Shown here: positions 45,940-57,583 of the stretch, in pieces
Layout: the number at the start of each line of letters is the position of its first letter
How positions within the stretch are numbered: position 1 is the stretch's first letter
Assembly (NCBI GenBank): GCA_030035585.1
Contig: CM057476.1
Span: 645,001-709,000, forward strand
DNA: 64,000 nt
Direction: 5' to 3'
From: Dugong dugon
Taxonomy: Eukaryota > Chordata > Mammalia > Sirenia > Dugongidae
Notes under the pieces: generated by a model
What the model was told of the DNA's origin: nothing
Databases searched by the model: none
What the model saw: only the letters and a program-made list of their open reading frames with translations
Program-made: the position numbers and the translations under genes

Positions 45940-46774
45940 GTGAGAACCAGGGTGGGCTGGGAGTGCACCCGGTGTCCCTGGAGGGTGGGGGGAGTCTTTG
46001 GGTGCCTGCTTTGTGGGGGCTATGGGCAGGGTCCCTTCAGGGCTTCCTTGGAGGCTGCAGGACAAAGAGGGTGGGCTTGAATCATTAAGTCCACTCCATG
46101 AATGTAGAGACCCTTCGTGGGGTCGGGAGGACACTGGGTAGGAGCTCTGATTCACACATTTGAGGACTGGCCTGTACCCCTGCCCTGTTCCCAGAATTTG
46201 CAGTGGCTGCTGATCACAGAGGCTGAGGCTGGAGGACATTCGTGTGAAGGGACTTCTTGGGTGGGGGGCGTAACAGCGTGGCTTTGGCTCCAAGTCCACT
46301 GAAAGCAGCTCCCAGGGCTGCTCCCGCATGCTTCCTCAGCTTCTTCCAGGGAGCTCCATCTGGGAATATTGCCTGAGCCCCTGCTCTGTGCTGGGAGAGA
46401 AGGGCACAGTCCTGCGAGCTGGGCAGGGCGTGATTGTGGGCTTCTCTCCACGTCCACCAATCCTATCAGGATGGTGTTGCTGAGCAACCGGCTGCAACAG
46501 CCAGCCTGTCCCTGGAGGGGAGACGCCGTGGTGCCCATGTCAGGGGACCGCTCTGAGGCTCACAGTTCATGTGTGTAAGGCACTTCAGAGGCGCCTGGCA
46601 AAGTACACGTGTGTGTCGAATAAGTAAGTCACCAGAATGACACACCAGGAAGGCAGGAGTGGCGGGGTGGCACGGGAAGTCAGCGTCCTGGCAGACGCTC
46701 GTCTTGGACAAACGCTGTGCGGGCCCTGAGAGCCCAAAGTGTGTCCTGAGGGCTGGCTCCATCCGGGCCGCATC

Positions 46775-46985
46775 TGACTGACCTGCTCTGATTCCCCACT
46801 GTCATGAGGTGACTCTTATTTCCCACAATACCTGTCACCCCAATATATCACATCACTTATTTATATATTATCGCCTGCCCCAGCCCAAGGCCACCTCACA
46901 CTGTTGTCTAGGTTGTACACTGCACAGCTGTACTTGGCAGCCTGTCTGTCCCTCCCAGAGACCTGGAGGGTGTCTGGGAGAGTCA
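46775..46985 (+). mobile_element. L2 fragment in intron 4
   Basis: cttatttcccacaatacctg and catcacttatttatatatta parallel the L2 section at 48160-48220. Confidence 0.55.
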
Positions 46986-47530
46986 TGAGCCTGTCACATC
47001 AGATGCAGTTTTAAGCTGGTGTGACTTCTGTTTTCACTACTGAAAACTGAGTTATCCGTCTGCAAATAGCCCTACCCTCCCTGACTGTCCCTACAAAAGA
47101 CTCCACCTTATTAGCAGACATGGCATTTGCAGAGAGCATCTCCTCTCCGAAGTACTTTGCTAAGTAATTAATTAAACCTCCTCGCCAGGCTGAAAGGCAG
47201 GTAAATAGCAGCGCTCTCCTTCAGAAGGAGGGAGCATGAGGTCGGCAGTGCGGCTCCCCCAAGGGGGGCAGGATGTGACCCACCCCCCAGGCCGTCCCTG
47301 CCGGAGCTGGTGCCCCTCCCTGAGTCTGCTCTGGGCGGCCCACAGGCCCTCCCCACCCTTTGCTGTAGCATTTGGGCCATCTAGCCCTGGTGTGGGGAAT
47401 GCCCACACCCCCTGGGAATCCCAGCTGGGTGGTGGGGTCTGTGTGGCACCCCAACCTCACAGTAACAAGGGAGCCCTAGGAGCCCCCGCACAGAGAAACA
47501 AGTCAGAACATGAGCTGATGCCTCCACAAG

Positions 47531-47726
47531 GGCACTGAGTCGACACTGACTCCTGGCGACCCCGTGTGCGTCACAGCAGAGCTGAGCTCCACAGGGATTT
47601 CAATGACTCGTTATTCAGAAGCAGATCACCAGGCCTTTCTTCCGAGGTGCTTCTGGATGGACTGCAACCTCCAACCTTGCAGTTAGCAGCCGAGCGTGCT
47701 AACCGTTTGCACTACCCAGGGACTCT
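47531..47726 (-). mobile_element. AfroSINE copy in intron 4, minus orientation
   Basis: Reversed tail (gagtcgacactgactcctgg), middle (cagatcaccaggcctttctt), reversed head (gttagcagccgagcgtgcta; cactacccagggactct). Confidence 0.92.
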
Positions 47727-47734
47727 GAGGTCAC

Positions 47735-48368
47735 AATAGAAAGTCCATATCCTCTGGTCACTGCGTGATCTGCCCCCACTTTCCTCGCTGGCCTCACCAC
47801 CTACCAGTCCCCCATTTCTCCGCTCCAGCCACCTGGCCTCCAGGCTGTTCCCCAGATGCATGCCCAGGGTCTCTGTCTGAAAGCCCACCCCAGCTGCCCA
47901 CCTGTGTCTCCTACCTCTCCCTCTGGTCTCCACTCAGTGCAGCCTACACTGTGAGCCTACTGAAAACTGCAACCCCTAAGCACCCATGGAGCCCTGGGGG
48001 TGCAGTGGTTAAGAGCTCAGGCTGCTAACCAAAAGGACGGCAGTTTGAATCCACCAGCTACTCCTTGGAAACCCTATGGGGCTGTTCTACTCTGTCCCAT
48101 AGGGTCACTATGAGTCGGAATCAACTCCACAGCAGTGGGTTTTTTAGCACCCTTACCTTGTGCTCTTTATTTCCCTCAATACCTATCACCTCCTAACACA
48201 TTACGTCACTTATATAGTATTGTCTGCCCCTAGCAGGGGCACCGCATACTGTTGCGCACTGCACACGCTTCATGAGGGCACAGTTCTCACCTCTTTTCCT
48301 TCCTGCCCCATCCCCAGTGCCTGGAACAGGGCCAGCAAGTAGTTGGCACTCAGTAAATACTTCTGAGG
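47735..48368 (+). mobile_element. L2 3' region, interrupted by a SINE
   Basis: Left part: cctctggtctccactcagtg-type sequence. Right part: tgtgctctttatttccctca, atgagggcacagttctcacc, ctggaacagggccagcaagt and ggcactcagtaaatacttct, the L2 tail. A SINE with a 7-bp target duplication splits it at 47988-48145. Confidence 0.75.
47988..48145 (+). mobile_element. Short-form AfroSINE inserted in an L2
   Basis: Head ggagccctgggggtgcagtg to tail tatgagtcggaatcaactcc. Flanked by agcaccc at 47979-47985 and again at 48146-48152, a 7-bp or longer target duplication. The L2 continues on both sides. Confidence 0.95.
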
Positions 48369-48515
48369 GCCCGAGGGAAGCGGATCTTCTGGGGCCTGAG
48401 CTACCGGTCAGGCACTCAGCAGGTGAGCGTCAGAGCTGGCCTCACAACTGGGGTGGGTCCTCCCTTGGGGATGGGGTCCTGAGCTTGACCCCCCGACACC
48501 CTGTGTGCCCTGCAG

Positions 48516-48713
48516 GGCAGAGCCCGCACTGACAAGGATCCGGGAGGACCGCCGACGCATCATCCTACCAGCCATTGACAACATCAAGTACAACACGTTC
48601 GAGGTGCAGCAGTACGCCAATGCGGCCCACGGGTACAACTGGGGGCTCTGGTGCATGTACATCATCCCACCCCAGGATTGGCTGGACCACGGCGACGAGT
48701 CAGCACCCATCAG
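48516..48713 (+). CDS. GALNT9: GALNT9 exon 5 (residues 255-321): central catalytic domain
   Basis: The acceptor is gtgtgccctgcag before 48516 and the donor catcag|gtgagc after 48713. The frame reads AEPALTRIREDRRRIILPAI then DNIKYNTFEVQQYANAAHGY, then NWGLWCMYIIPPQDWLDHGD, ending ESAPIR. The 'NWGLW' segment (296-300) takes the place of the 'FDW.L.F.W' strand of canonical GalNAc-transferases and is typical of the GALNT8/9/17/18 group. The exon is 198 nt and phase 2 on both sides. A 5-nt run of CpG-containing codons and high GC mark it off from the purine-rich intron DNA that starts about 250 bp downstream. Confidence 0.96.
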
Positions 48714-48965
48714 GTGAGCAGGGTGCCTGCAGGGCCACCGGCGGGCACAGCATGGGGCACGGGTGCTGGAGCAACGGTGTCCCCCTGCAGATGGTCACAG
48801 CCCACGTGGCAGCTGAGCTGCCCAGGAATGGGGCTAAAACCACAGCCGTGCAGGCCATTTGGGGGCTGCTCACAAGTGAGGTGGGACGTGTGGTGAGGTG
48901 TGAGGGCTCGGCAGTGCTGGTTCTGACTGCGGACCGGAGGACATGACCAGACCAGCTGGGGATAA

Positions 48966-49340
48966 GCAAGAGAGATGGAGGCAGAGGAAGGGGGCACACA
49001 GGAGAGGAGAGACATGGACAGAGAGAGAGGCGAGACAGAGACAGAGGGGGAGAGAGATGGGGGAGAGACAAAGAGACTGAGAGAAAGAGAGACAGACACA
49101 CAGAAGGCAGGACAGACACCAAGAGAAAAGGTGAGAGAGAAAAAGAGAAGAAAGAAGAGTGATTAACGGAGGAAAAGAGAGAGACCAAAAGAAAAAATGA
49201 GAGAGAAGAGTCAGAGAGTGGACAGAGAGAGAAAGCTCCGGACAGATGGAGAGAGGCAGCAGGAGCAGAGACAGAGAGGGAGGGGGACAGGGAGGAGGGG
49301 CAGAGACGGGGCGGGGGGAGTGGGGCCAACACAGAGGCAG
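48966..49340 (+). repeat. Polypurine (GA-rich) tract, about 375 bp
   Basis: Very strongly purine on the + strand (gagagagaggcgagacagag; gaaaaagagaagaaagaaga). It begins about 250 bp after the exon 5 donor. The Arg/Glu-rich and Leu/Ser-rich frames are by-products. Confidence 0.93.
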
Positions 49341-49930
49341 CAATCAGAGAAGTCCGAAACGCGGGCAGAGAGCAGCGTGGTGGAGACAGTGAGGCTGATG
49401 ATGCTGAGTGCTAAGACGGAAGCCACGGCCCCAGGAGCTTGTCCTGCAAAGTCGTTTTAAATTCGTTCTCCAAACATAAAAATTAAGATATTTCGCATTT
49501 TTTTAAATACACAATTCCAGCATCTTTTGAAAAATTGCAAGGTCTGGTACCCCTGGGTCCACGTTCTTATGGGCAACACTGACTGGAGCTCTTTAGACAG
49601 GACGTGTGGGCTCCAGTTTACCGCAGTCCCCACCACTCCCTGTTGTCTTCCTGACACTTTAGCATCATACTTACACTGTCATTTTCTTACCCCTGGCTGG
49701 CTTTATTCATTCCCACCATCGACTGGGCTCCTGCAGGCATCTAAGCTTGCAGCCCCCTCCCTCGACCTCCCTGACCTTCTGATTAATGCCTGAGAAATCA
49801 GTACCCTCAGATCCAGCACACCCTCCATTTTCTTCTGGGGATCCAGCAGGGCGGAGGTTTTCCCCTTTCCTAAAATGAATGCGCATGTCTAGAATCTGCT
49901 GGAACCATTCCCAACACTACCAGGTCTCCC

Positions 49931-50535
49931 CAGTGGCGTTACTGGGGTTGGTGTCACCCAGTGTGCTAACTCACGGTGTCACCTCCCACACCATGGACCT
50001 GTTCCCCACCAGACCATACAGAATCCTTAGTCATGCTTTCTGTACTAATGTTGTTTATTTTTCTCCTTTTCCTTTAATTACTTCATTCTCAAAAAAGTTA
50101 TTGATGTAGGTTCAAAAATACTAATTACCACAATATTGTAGCTAAAACACCAGAAAATCTGACAAAATCAGGGACTGTTAAAACCCGGGCGGCAATGAAA
50201 ACGACAGCATGTGCTTGTAGCGCGTGCAGATGAAACCACATGATTCAAAGTTCGTGGTACTGGGTAATGACAGCTCCTACCAGAGTGCATTAGAAGGTTC
50301 AAAAAGTAAATGAGTATAGAGTTTTAGCCTTGCAGGTATATCCATACATGTAAGCTGGGCTTACAAAAAAAATGTTTTTGTTGTTATACCTAACTACAGG
50401 GGTATTTTTATTAAAAAGTAATACATTTCTGCTGAAACACTGCACGAAAATTTTATAGTCATTTTGGTGTCACCCCCTCTGACAGTGTCACCTGGTGTGG
50501 TTCACACCCCCCACACCCTGCTGGTGACGTGGGTA
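49931..50535 (+). mobile_element. Possible non-autonomous hAT element
   Basis: The left end cagtggcgttactggggttg is a hAT-like terminal motif. The right end (ctggtgacg at 50521-50529) is its partial inverse. Subterminal gtgtcacc words recur at both ends (49950-49995 and 50467-50490). The interior is AT-rich with no coding sequence. The outermost right bases do not match, so this is tentative. Confidence 0.4.
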
Positions 50536-51292
50536 TTCCCACGATGATTTTGGATTCGAGGGGCTTGGGCTGGGACCCCCTGGCTGCCTTATCTGTATGG
50601 AGTGCTGAAAGAGTGAGCCTGTGGAGGAGGGTCTCATGGGCTCCGTCAGGAGGGCGGCCCAGCCTGTGCCCCCCAGGGTTCAGGGCCTGCATGCACACCT
50701 GTCCTCCCAGGCGGAACTCCATGCCGTGATAAACCTATGTCCGAGCACCTGGATGCTAAGCAGTGAGGGTAGTGGGCGTTGGTGATAAAGTGTCTTGTCT
50801 CACACTTTACAGATCTCTAGGAGGCATAAAACGCTGCCCTGACAGAGGCTTGCTCGAGCACATAAGACTAAGGAGAGACCCCTAGCTGAAATGGGCAGCT
50901 CCCCCCAGGGTCTTGCTCTGGCTGTCAGAGACAGGGCTCCGGAAGCTTCCGAGAGCCAGCCACGCAGTAGTCAGCGAGAGGAAACAGGTGCTGGAGCTCC
51001 TGGGCTTTGCAATAAAACCGTGGTCCAGAGCTCGTCCATGCTGAAGAAGCAGACAGATAGGTCCCCAGGGGCCCATTGAGAGCAGGGAGCAGTGGTTTGG
51101 AGGTTATTTTGCTTCATTCAAAATGCACTTGATAATCCCCAATTAGCAGCAAAACAAATGCTTAGCGTGTGACATTTTAGGAGTCAGTGAAATTCAGAAA
51201 CACGGTGGGAGGCACTCCCCACATTTTCAGCCGGCTCCAGATGCCCGAGCTGCGATAGGAAAGAGGGTCCTCTAACCCCATGTCCTGTTGGG

Positions 51293-51355
51293 CCGCGGTT
51301 CCTAGACTCACTCCTTGTTAGCATCACTGGGTAGCCTTAAAAAGCCCTGATGCCA
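51293..51355 (+). mobile_element. Possible MER5A-like fragment
   Basis: gcggttcctagactcactcc and tagcatcactgggtagcctt resemble the 5' part of MER5A. Short and weak. Confidence 0.4.
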
Positions 51356-51940
51356 ACAACCCTACTGAAAAACAGGCCAAAGACTTGAACAGAGACTTCA
51401 CCACGGAAGACAGACAGATGGCCATCAAGTTCATGAAAAGGTGCTCAGTATAGTTAGTGGTCAGGAAAACGGAAACAAAAATCACAGTGAGATACCACTA
51501 CATACCCACTAAAAAAGCCAGCTGGCTTCGAGTCGACTGTGACTCATGGCACCCCTATGCGTGTCGGAGTAGAACTGCGCTCCATAGGGTATTCAGTGGC
51601 TGATTTTTCAGAAGTAGATCACCAGGCCTTTCTTCCAAGGCACCTCTGGGTGCCTCAAACCTCCAATCCTTCAGTTAGCAGCTGAGCAAGTTAACTGTTT
51701 GCACCACCTAGGGACTGCACGTACCCACTAGAATGGCTAAAATCAAAAGACAGGCAATCGTAAGTGTTGGTAGAATATGGAGCAGCTAGAGCTCTCAGAC
51801 ACAGCTGGCACAGTATATGAAGTGGCGCACCTACTTTGGAAAAGTATCTCACAGTTTCTTATAAAGTTAAAAAAACACTTACCATATGATCTAGCCACCT
51901 CACTCCTAGGTATCTGCCCCCCAAAATGAAAGCATATTTT
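51356..51940 (+). mobile_element. L1 ORF2 3' fragment, split by a SINE
   Basis: Plus-strand L1 signatures flank the SINE: aggccaaagacttgaacaga, ttcatgaaaaggtgctcagt and agtgagataccactacatac to its left, and gaatggctaaaatcaaaaga, accatatgatctagccacct and cactcctaggtatctgcccc to its right. Confidence 0.92.
51522..51719 (-). mobile_element. AfroSINE inserted in an L1, minus orientation
   Basis: Reversed tail (ggcttcgagtcgactgtgac) to reversed head (gcaccacctagggactg). Flanks acatacccacta (51510) and acgtacccacta (51719) form a target duplication that splits the L1 coding sequence. Confidence 0.93.
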
Positions 51941-52322
51941 ATAGATTGAATTATATCCCCCCAAAACTTAAGTTGAAGTCCTAACACCTGTACCTATGAA
52001 TGTGACCCTGTTTGGAAATAAGGGTATTTTGTTACGTTAATGAGGTCATAGGGTGGGTCCTATGCTGAATCCCTTCTGAGTGGTGTCTTATAAAGGGTAG
52101 TACAGACACAGAGAGACACAAATACACGGAAAGACAGACACCATGTGAGGACGGAGATGAAGCCAAGTATTGCCAGCAGCTGAGAGAGAAAGAAGGACCT
52201 TCCCCTGGAGCCGACACCCTGATTCTGGACTTCTGGCTTCCAGCACAGAGAGAAAGCAGATTTCTGCTGTTCTGAGCCACTCCATTTATGGTAACTTGTT
52301 CTGGTGCCCTGGGAAACTCATC
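51941..52322 (+). mobile_element. MaLR-type LTR (MLT1-like), plus orientation
   Basis: agattgaattatatcccccc, gtgaccctgtttggaaataa, atgaggtcatagggtgggtc, gacagacaccatgtgaggac and ggacttctggcttccagcac follow the order of an MLT1-like LTR. It directly follows the L1 fragment. Confidence 0.8.
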
Positions 52323-55114
52323 CGCAGGGCAGCCAAAAATGACAAATGCTGAGTGCAGGCCCCTCCGGCAAGCCCTCTGTGGGTGGGAGACGGGGTCTGC
52401 TGGGGAAGCTGGACAGAAGGTGGGACTGAGCAGTACCTCCGTCCCTGGGGACAGAGCCAAGCGCAGCTGTCTGAGACGAGACCACGTTGGGAGGTGGGAC
52501 GCCTTCCAAGGCTGACTCTGAGTCTAAAACTCGCAGAGACTCCTCGTGTCCACAAAGCTGCCCTAACCGCGGCTGACCCTCAGATGGTCGTCCTTGATGC
52601 ACATAAGTGCAGCTCCACAGGGGAGTCCAAGTCCAGAAAGGCCCACCAGGGGCCCCATGTGGGTCTGGTGGTCACGGTGGCCGATGTGATGGTTTAGCAC
52701 TGCTCTGGGGAGGTCCCTGGGAACCAGGGGGAGAGGGAGCAGGCCATCAGCCCCACAAAGTCCTCACCAGGACGCAGAGCAGGTCTTCTCCATGTGGAGA
52801 ATGCCAGTCTACCCCCACACTGGTGGGCTTTTGAAGAGGGGCTCCATGGACCCCCAGCTGCTCTTCCTGGGGAGGTGAACGAGGGCTCTTGTCTCTCCCG
52901 TTTTGAATCCACCCTGTACAAGTACCTGTGCGCCGAAGAGCATCAAGCCTTCCAGGAAAAGGCTGCATCAGTGACAGAAATGCTTGTACTGTATGTATTC
53001 TGAAATAGGAACTAATGTTTACAAATGAGGAGATTTCACATGAAGATGATTTCCTGTGTCTCCCTATCAGTTAGAAGACTGTGGTAAAACCTGGGCCCGA
53101 TCCCTGTGCGGTCAGTTAGCCGGAGCTGAGCTGCTGATAATTATCAACCAGGACACGTGCCGCAGTCGCCACCACTCCCCAAGACCCCCCGTACTGAGCC
53201 GTCCATCAGCTGTGTGTCACTGGGCTTCCCTCAGTGTAGAGAACGATTACTCTGGACCCAATTCTTTACTGAAAATGGGAGACTAGAGCTAGACAGAGGG
53301 CACGGAGTATTTCAAGAAAAGGGAGAGACCGTCCCAATTCTTCCATGCTCAACATGTAACTGGAGCTCACGTCCTGGGCCTGCCGGGCCCCTGTAGATAT
53401 TTAAGTCTGCAGAATCCCCACTGGAGGGTCACAGAGTCACAGGTGCATGCCCAGTTACACAATCCCTCCCCTGGGGCTGAAGGATCCACACGGAGCCCCT
53501 TGAACAAAGGGAAGGCCAGGCCCCCTTGTGGAAGGACCCTCTACACAGCCAAAATGTTCCCTACTTGCCTTCCTCCTCACCGTCCACGTAGGCACCGGCT
53601 GTCATTTATCAGCACCACTGTGCCTTGGGAAGGGGAACAACCAGACTTTCTGGGAATTGCTGGACACTGGTTCTGGAGACCCAAAGGGACACTTGGTCCG
53701 ACAGTCAGAGGTTGGGCACGTGGGCCAGGGCACGGCGGAGTTTGGGCTCAGGTCCATCTCTGGTGGGTCGAGTGAGTCCTGAGCCCATGCTGTGATTACC
53801 CCCCAGTTCCGAACGCATAACTGGAAGAGAATGTTGGAATAGAATATTCTGCAACTGGCAGAATCACCAAAAGGGAAGGCAGGTAAGCGGGAGAGAAAAG
53901 TGTGGGCTGGTGGGCTCCGTGAGGCACCTGCAGACAGACACAGTCATGCACATCTGAGCACAGAGGAGCACACTGCCTGGCTCCCAGAGGGCAGAGTGTA
54001 GTGACAGGCGGCTGCGGTGTCCTGATGGGCCCAGGAGGGCCAACCACTCAGATGGAGCCAAGACAGCAAGGGGTGATGAAGAAGTTAATTAAATCCTTGT
54101 CAAGATGGACGGCCCGCTGCTTAACTGGTGAAGTGTGCCCACGTCTGGGAAAGGTCCTCCCGTCAATGGCCCAGCAATGGCAAACCCTCCCAAGTAAACA
54201 TTTGCACCCAGCCTCGCTGCAGCGAGACCTCTCTGTGACCCTCTAATCTAATTCCCTCATTTTACAGATTATGAGAAGCTAAACCCAGGGTAGAAAATTG
54301 CTTGGCCAAGGTCAGCCCCCCGGTCAGTCAGGGCGGTTGGAAACTGCTCTTTGATTCATTGGTGGCGGGGGTGGCCTTGAGTGACGGCGGTTTACCTGGA
54401 GGGCAGATGGGAGGAACCTGTCCTTCCCTTGAAGGATGCAGCTTGAGTGCCGAGGCCCAGCTGGGAAAATTATTCCTCACCGGGAGAAGCTGACATTTGA
54501 AGATTTACTTTAGGAAATTTTCTTGCCATTCATTATACTCGGAAGCACAGGGAAGAAAAAATCCAAAGAAATGCTAAGGTTTGGACTTGTTGGGGGAAAG
54601 TATTTCACTGCTGGCAGGAAGGAGTGTTTGATGTTGGAAGCAGGAACACTGATGGGGTTGGTTCTGGGTTGCGCCTGCACTGGCTCTGTCCTGGCTGTGA
54701 TCCAACATCAGGTCAGCAGGGGTCTGAGGGAAGCCTGAGGCCTGGGCATATGGTCATGTCTTGGGAGGTGCTGGAACCGTAGGGGTCCCCCCAAGGACCT
54801 GGCTGGTGTGCAGAATTTCATTTGAAATGGAAATATCCTAGTGTTCTGAAGGAGGCCACACGGGACAGGAAGGATCAGTGCCTGTCCACTGACCCTCCGA
54901 CTTCATGCAGCACACACCGTGGAGCAGGGTGAGGGGGGCACCCCTCCTCCAGGCCCCCACCTCTGCCCTGGGCCCTAACACAGGATGCAGCTCTTGGCTG
55001 GCATGGAGGCCAGCAGCCCCACGATTAAGTGTTTGGGCTCCTGTCCCCACAGGAGTCCAAATGCCGATATCTCTGATGGGCCGGGTGGGCCCTGCTGTGT
55101 GCTATCCTTTACAG

Positions 55115-55300
55115 TAGGTGCCATCAAGTCGACTGTAACTCATGGCGACTCCATGTGTGTCAGAGTAGAACTGTGCTCTATACGGTTTTCAGTGGCTAAT
55201 TTTTTGGAAGCAGACTGCCAGGCCTTTCTTCCGAGGCACCACTGGGTGGACTCGAACTTCTAGTGTTTCGCATTAATTGTTTGCACCACTCAGGGACTCC
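55115..55300 (-). mobile_element. AfroSINE copy, minus orientation
   Basis: Reversed tail (catcaagtcgactgtaactc), middle (gcagactgccaggcctttct), reversed head end (gcaccactcagggactcc). It is the left member of a head-to-tail pair. Confidence 0.9.
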
Positions 55301-55310
55301 AGGACAAGAA

Positions 55311-55520
55311 TGCTGTTGTTGCCTTGTGCTGTCAAGTTGATTCTGGCTCATGATGACCCAGTGTATTACAGAAGACCACTGCTCCATAGGGTTTTTTTGG
55401 CTGTAATCTTTATGGAAGCAGACTGCCAGGCCTTTCTTCTGAGGCATCTTTGGGAGGACTCAAACCTCCCACCTTTCAGTTAGCCACGGAGCACATTAAC
55501 AGTTTGTGCCACCCAGTGCC
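55311..55520 (-). mobile_element. AfroSINE with perfect 13-bp target duplication
   Basis: tccaggacaagaa occurs at 55298-55310 and again at 55521-55533, exactly bounding the element. The internal sequence ctgtaatctttatggaagca belongs to the longer form. Confidence 0.95.
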
Positions 55521-56270
55521 TCCAGGACAAGAACAGCCCTGAGGAAAAGCCCACCCTAAGGAAGCTGGGCAGACAAGGGGCAGAGCTTCTCCGGGAGGCT
55601 AGGTTCACACAGTGTGTGTGGAGGCCTCACCCTCAACAGCCCACTCCCGACACAGCAAGGGCTGTGCTGGAAGCAAAGCCCTGAGTCACCAGGGGCCCCA
55701 TGTGGCTCAGCCGTGGGGCTCCTCCTGAAGAGCCCCGCACCAGCGGGCCAAGAGCGAGGCTCTGTGCAAGCTTCAGACAGAGACAACCGAAGAAGCAGAC
55801 CCCTGGGGCATGGACAGCAGTAAGTACAGACCGAGGGGTGGCCCCAAGATTCCATCACGCAGAGGCAGGAGTACCAGGCCAAACGAGAGCAGCAGGGACT
55901 GGGGTCCTGCCCTCAGTGGAATGGGGCTCTTGGCCCAGGGGCCACTTCCAGGAGGGTGCCAGGGTCTGCACCCCAGCTTGCTACAGGCTGTCTCTGTGAC
56001 CTCGGGCAAGTCCCTCAGCCTCCCTGGCGTCAGATTCCCCCCTAAGATGCATCCCCTCACGGGGGTTGCGGATGACAGGAGAGTGTCACATAAGACACGT
56101 TAACCGCGACGGGGCAGACACGGGACAGCCAGACAGTGCTCTCCCAGGCACATCATCACAGGTGCCAGAGGAGAGACATGGGGACTTCAGGGCAGCCTCT
56201 CACAGATCAGCTTCTGGGGTCACAGGGAGGAAATGCTCGGGCATCACCACATTTTATGTTTACATAAAAT

Positions 56271-56610
56271 GTTGTTGCCGCTGCTGTCAGTCAGCCCTGA
56301 CTCCTGGTGACACTGTGCACAACAGAGGAAACGCTGCCTGGTCCTGCTCATCCTCAGGACGGGTCGTGGATCAGACCATTTTGATTCTTAGGGTTTTCAC
56401 TGGCTGATTTTCAGAGTAGATCACCAGGCCATTCTTCCTAGTCCGTCTTAGTCTGGAAGCTTTGCTGAAACCTTTTCAGCATCACAGCAACACGCGAGCC
56501 TCCACTGACAGATGGGTGCTGGCTGCACATGACGTGCACTGGCCAAGGATGGAACCCATGTCTCCTGCATTGAAGGTGAGAACTCTACCACTGACCCACC
56601 AGTGTCCCCA
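56271..56610 (-). mobile_element. SINE with glycine-tRNA-like head, minus orientation
   Basis: The reversed tail starts gttgttgccgctgctgtcag. The body has ccgtcttagtctggaagctt. The reversed head is gaactctaccactgaccc, the complement of the tRNA-Gly-like 'cagtggtagagttc'. Confidence 0.85.
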
Positions 56611-56819
56611 CGTGAAACTTACGTTTAGGTAAATATACACCAGTATCTATACATAACATACACCGAAGATACAAATGCATATTAAATACATATACAATAA
56701 ATATATAATGTGACGACGTGTGTGTCTTCACACACATGCTCACACACTCACACTCCCATGCGTGGACACACACGTACTCACGCACACGTCTCTGTTTCTC
56801 TAGTTGCAGTGGTAGAACA

Positions 56820-57060
56820 GCGACATTTTACCCTCTGACTTTTTCACCTAACGCTTTCTGAGCACCGTTTCCAGTGGCTGTGCCTGGTCTCCATGATCAT
56901 AATGTTTAATGACTGTGTAATGTTCCACGAAAGGGACGGCACAAAGTTCTTCTGACCATGTCTACCCGGATGAATGTCGGGCTGATTTCCCGTGTTGTCA
57001 CTGTAACTGCTGCTGCAGTACACAGCTTTCTGCGAAAAGCTTTTGGATGAATTTCCCAAA
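56820..57060 (-). mobile_element. Worn L1 3' fragment, minus orientation
   Basis: tgtaatgttccacgaaagg and cggatgaatgtcgggctgat resemble reversed L1 'attccattgtatgg..gatggacatttgggttg'. Diverged, so only a likely call. Confidence 0.5.
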
Positions 57061-57134
57061 ACAATGCCAGCAGTGGAATGAGGGGATAGCATAACAGCAG
57101 ACGGTTCCCATGCTCCGACCCTCTCCTGAGCCCT

Positions 57135-57330
57135 CTGCACACATTAACACACTTAATCCTCACAGCAGCCATACGAGGGAGGTACTGTTCTGGTGCTCAT
57201 GGGGCAGACGAGGGGGCTGAGGATCAGAGGGGTTAAGCCACGTGTCCAAGGCCACACAGCTAGTGAGTAGCAGGGTGTCACCCTACAGTCTGGCTCTAAA
57301 ATCCACACTGTGTGTCGTTATACTGGACTA
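57135..57330 (-). mobile_element. MIR element, minus orientation
   Basis: cttaatcctcacagcagcca, ccaaggccacacagctagtg and tagcagggtgtcaccctac match a reversed MIR. Confidence 0.82.
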
Positions 57331-57378
57331 GTTCTCACAGGGCCCTCAAGTATCTTTGGCCCTTTATTTACAGTTTCA

Positions 57379-57583
57379 GGAGCCCTGGTGGTGCAACAGT
57401 TAAGTGCTCAGCTGCTAACCAAAAGGTTGGCGCTGTGAACCCACGCAGCAGCTCCATGGGAGAAAGACCTGGTGATCTGCTCCCGTAAACATTACAGCCT
57501 AGAAAACCCTACGGGGCATCTCCGCTGTCGCATGGTGTCACCGCGAGTTGGAAATCAACTTGAGGCACCCATCAACAACAACA
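57379..57583 (+). mobile_element. AfroSINE copy, plus orientation
   Basis: Head ggagccctggtggtgcaaca, ctcagctgctaaccaaaagg, middle gggagaaagacctggtgatc, worn tail gcgagttggaaatcaacttg. Confidence 0.92.

Larger units (their letters stand above)
45940..48515 (+). other. GALNT9: GALNT9 intron 4 (2,576 bp)
   Basis: Contains worn L2 sequence (about 46775-46985 and 47735-48368), a minus-strand SINE at 47531-47726, and a plus-strand SINE at 47988-48145 inside the L2. Between 45940 and 46770 and between 46990 and 47530 I see no feature I can support. Confidence 0.85.

Noticed and set aside
45454-46329. 291-aa minus-strand open frame over exon 4
   Set aside because: Antisense shadow of exon 4 and GC-rich flanks; no domain is recognisable.
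48700-49460. Leu/Ser-rich (-) and Arg/Glu-rich (+) frames after exon 5
   Set aside because: They are the two strands of a polypurine tract.
52325-55110. A separate gene in the mid-intron 5 unique stretch
   Set aside because: Open frames there are short, overlap on both strands and lack splice-consistent or family-like sequence.
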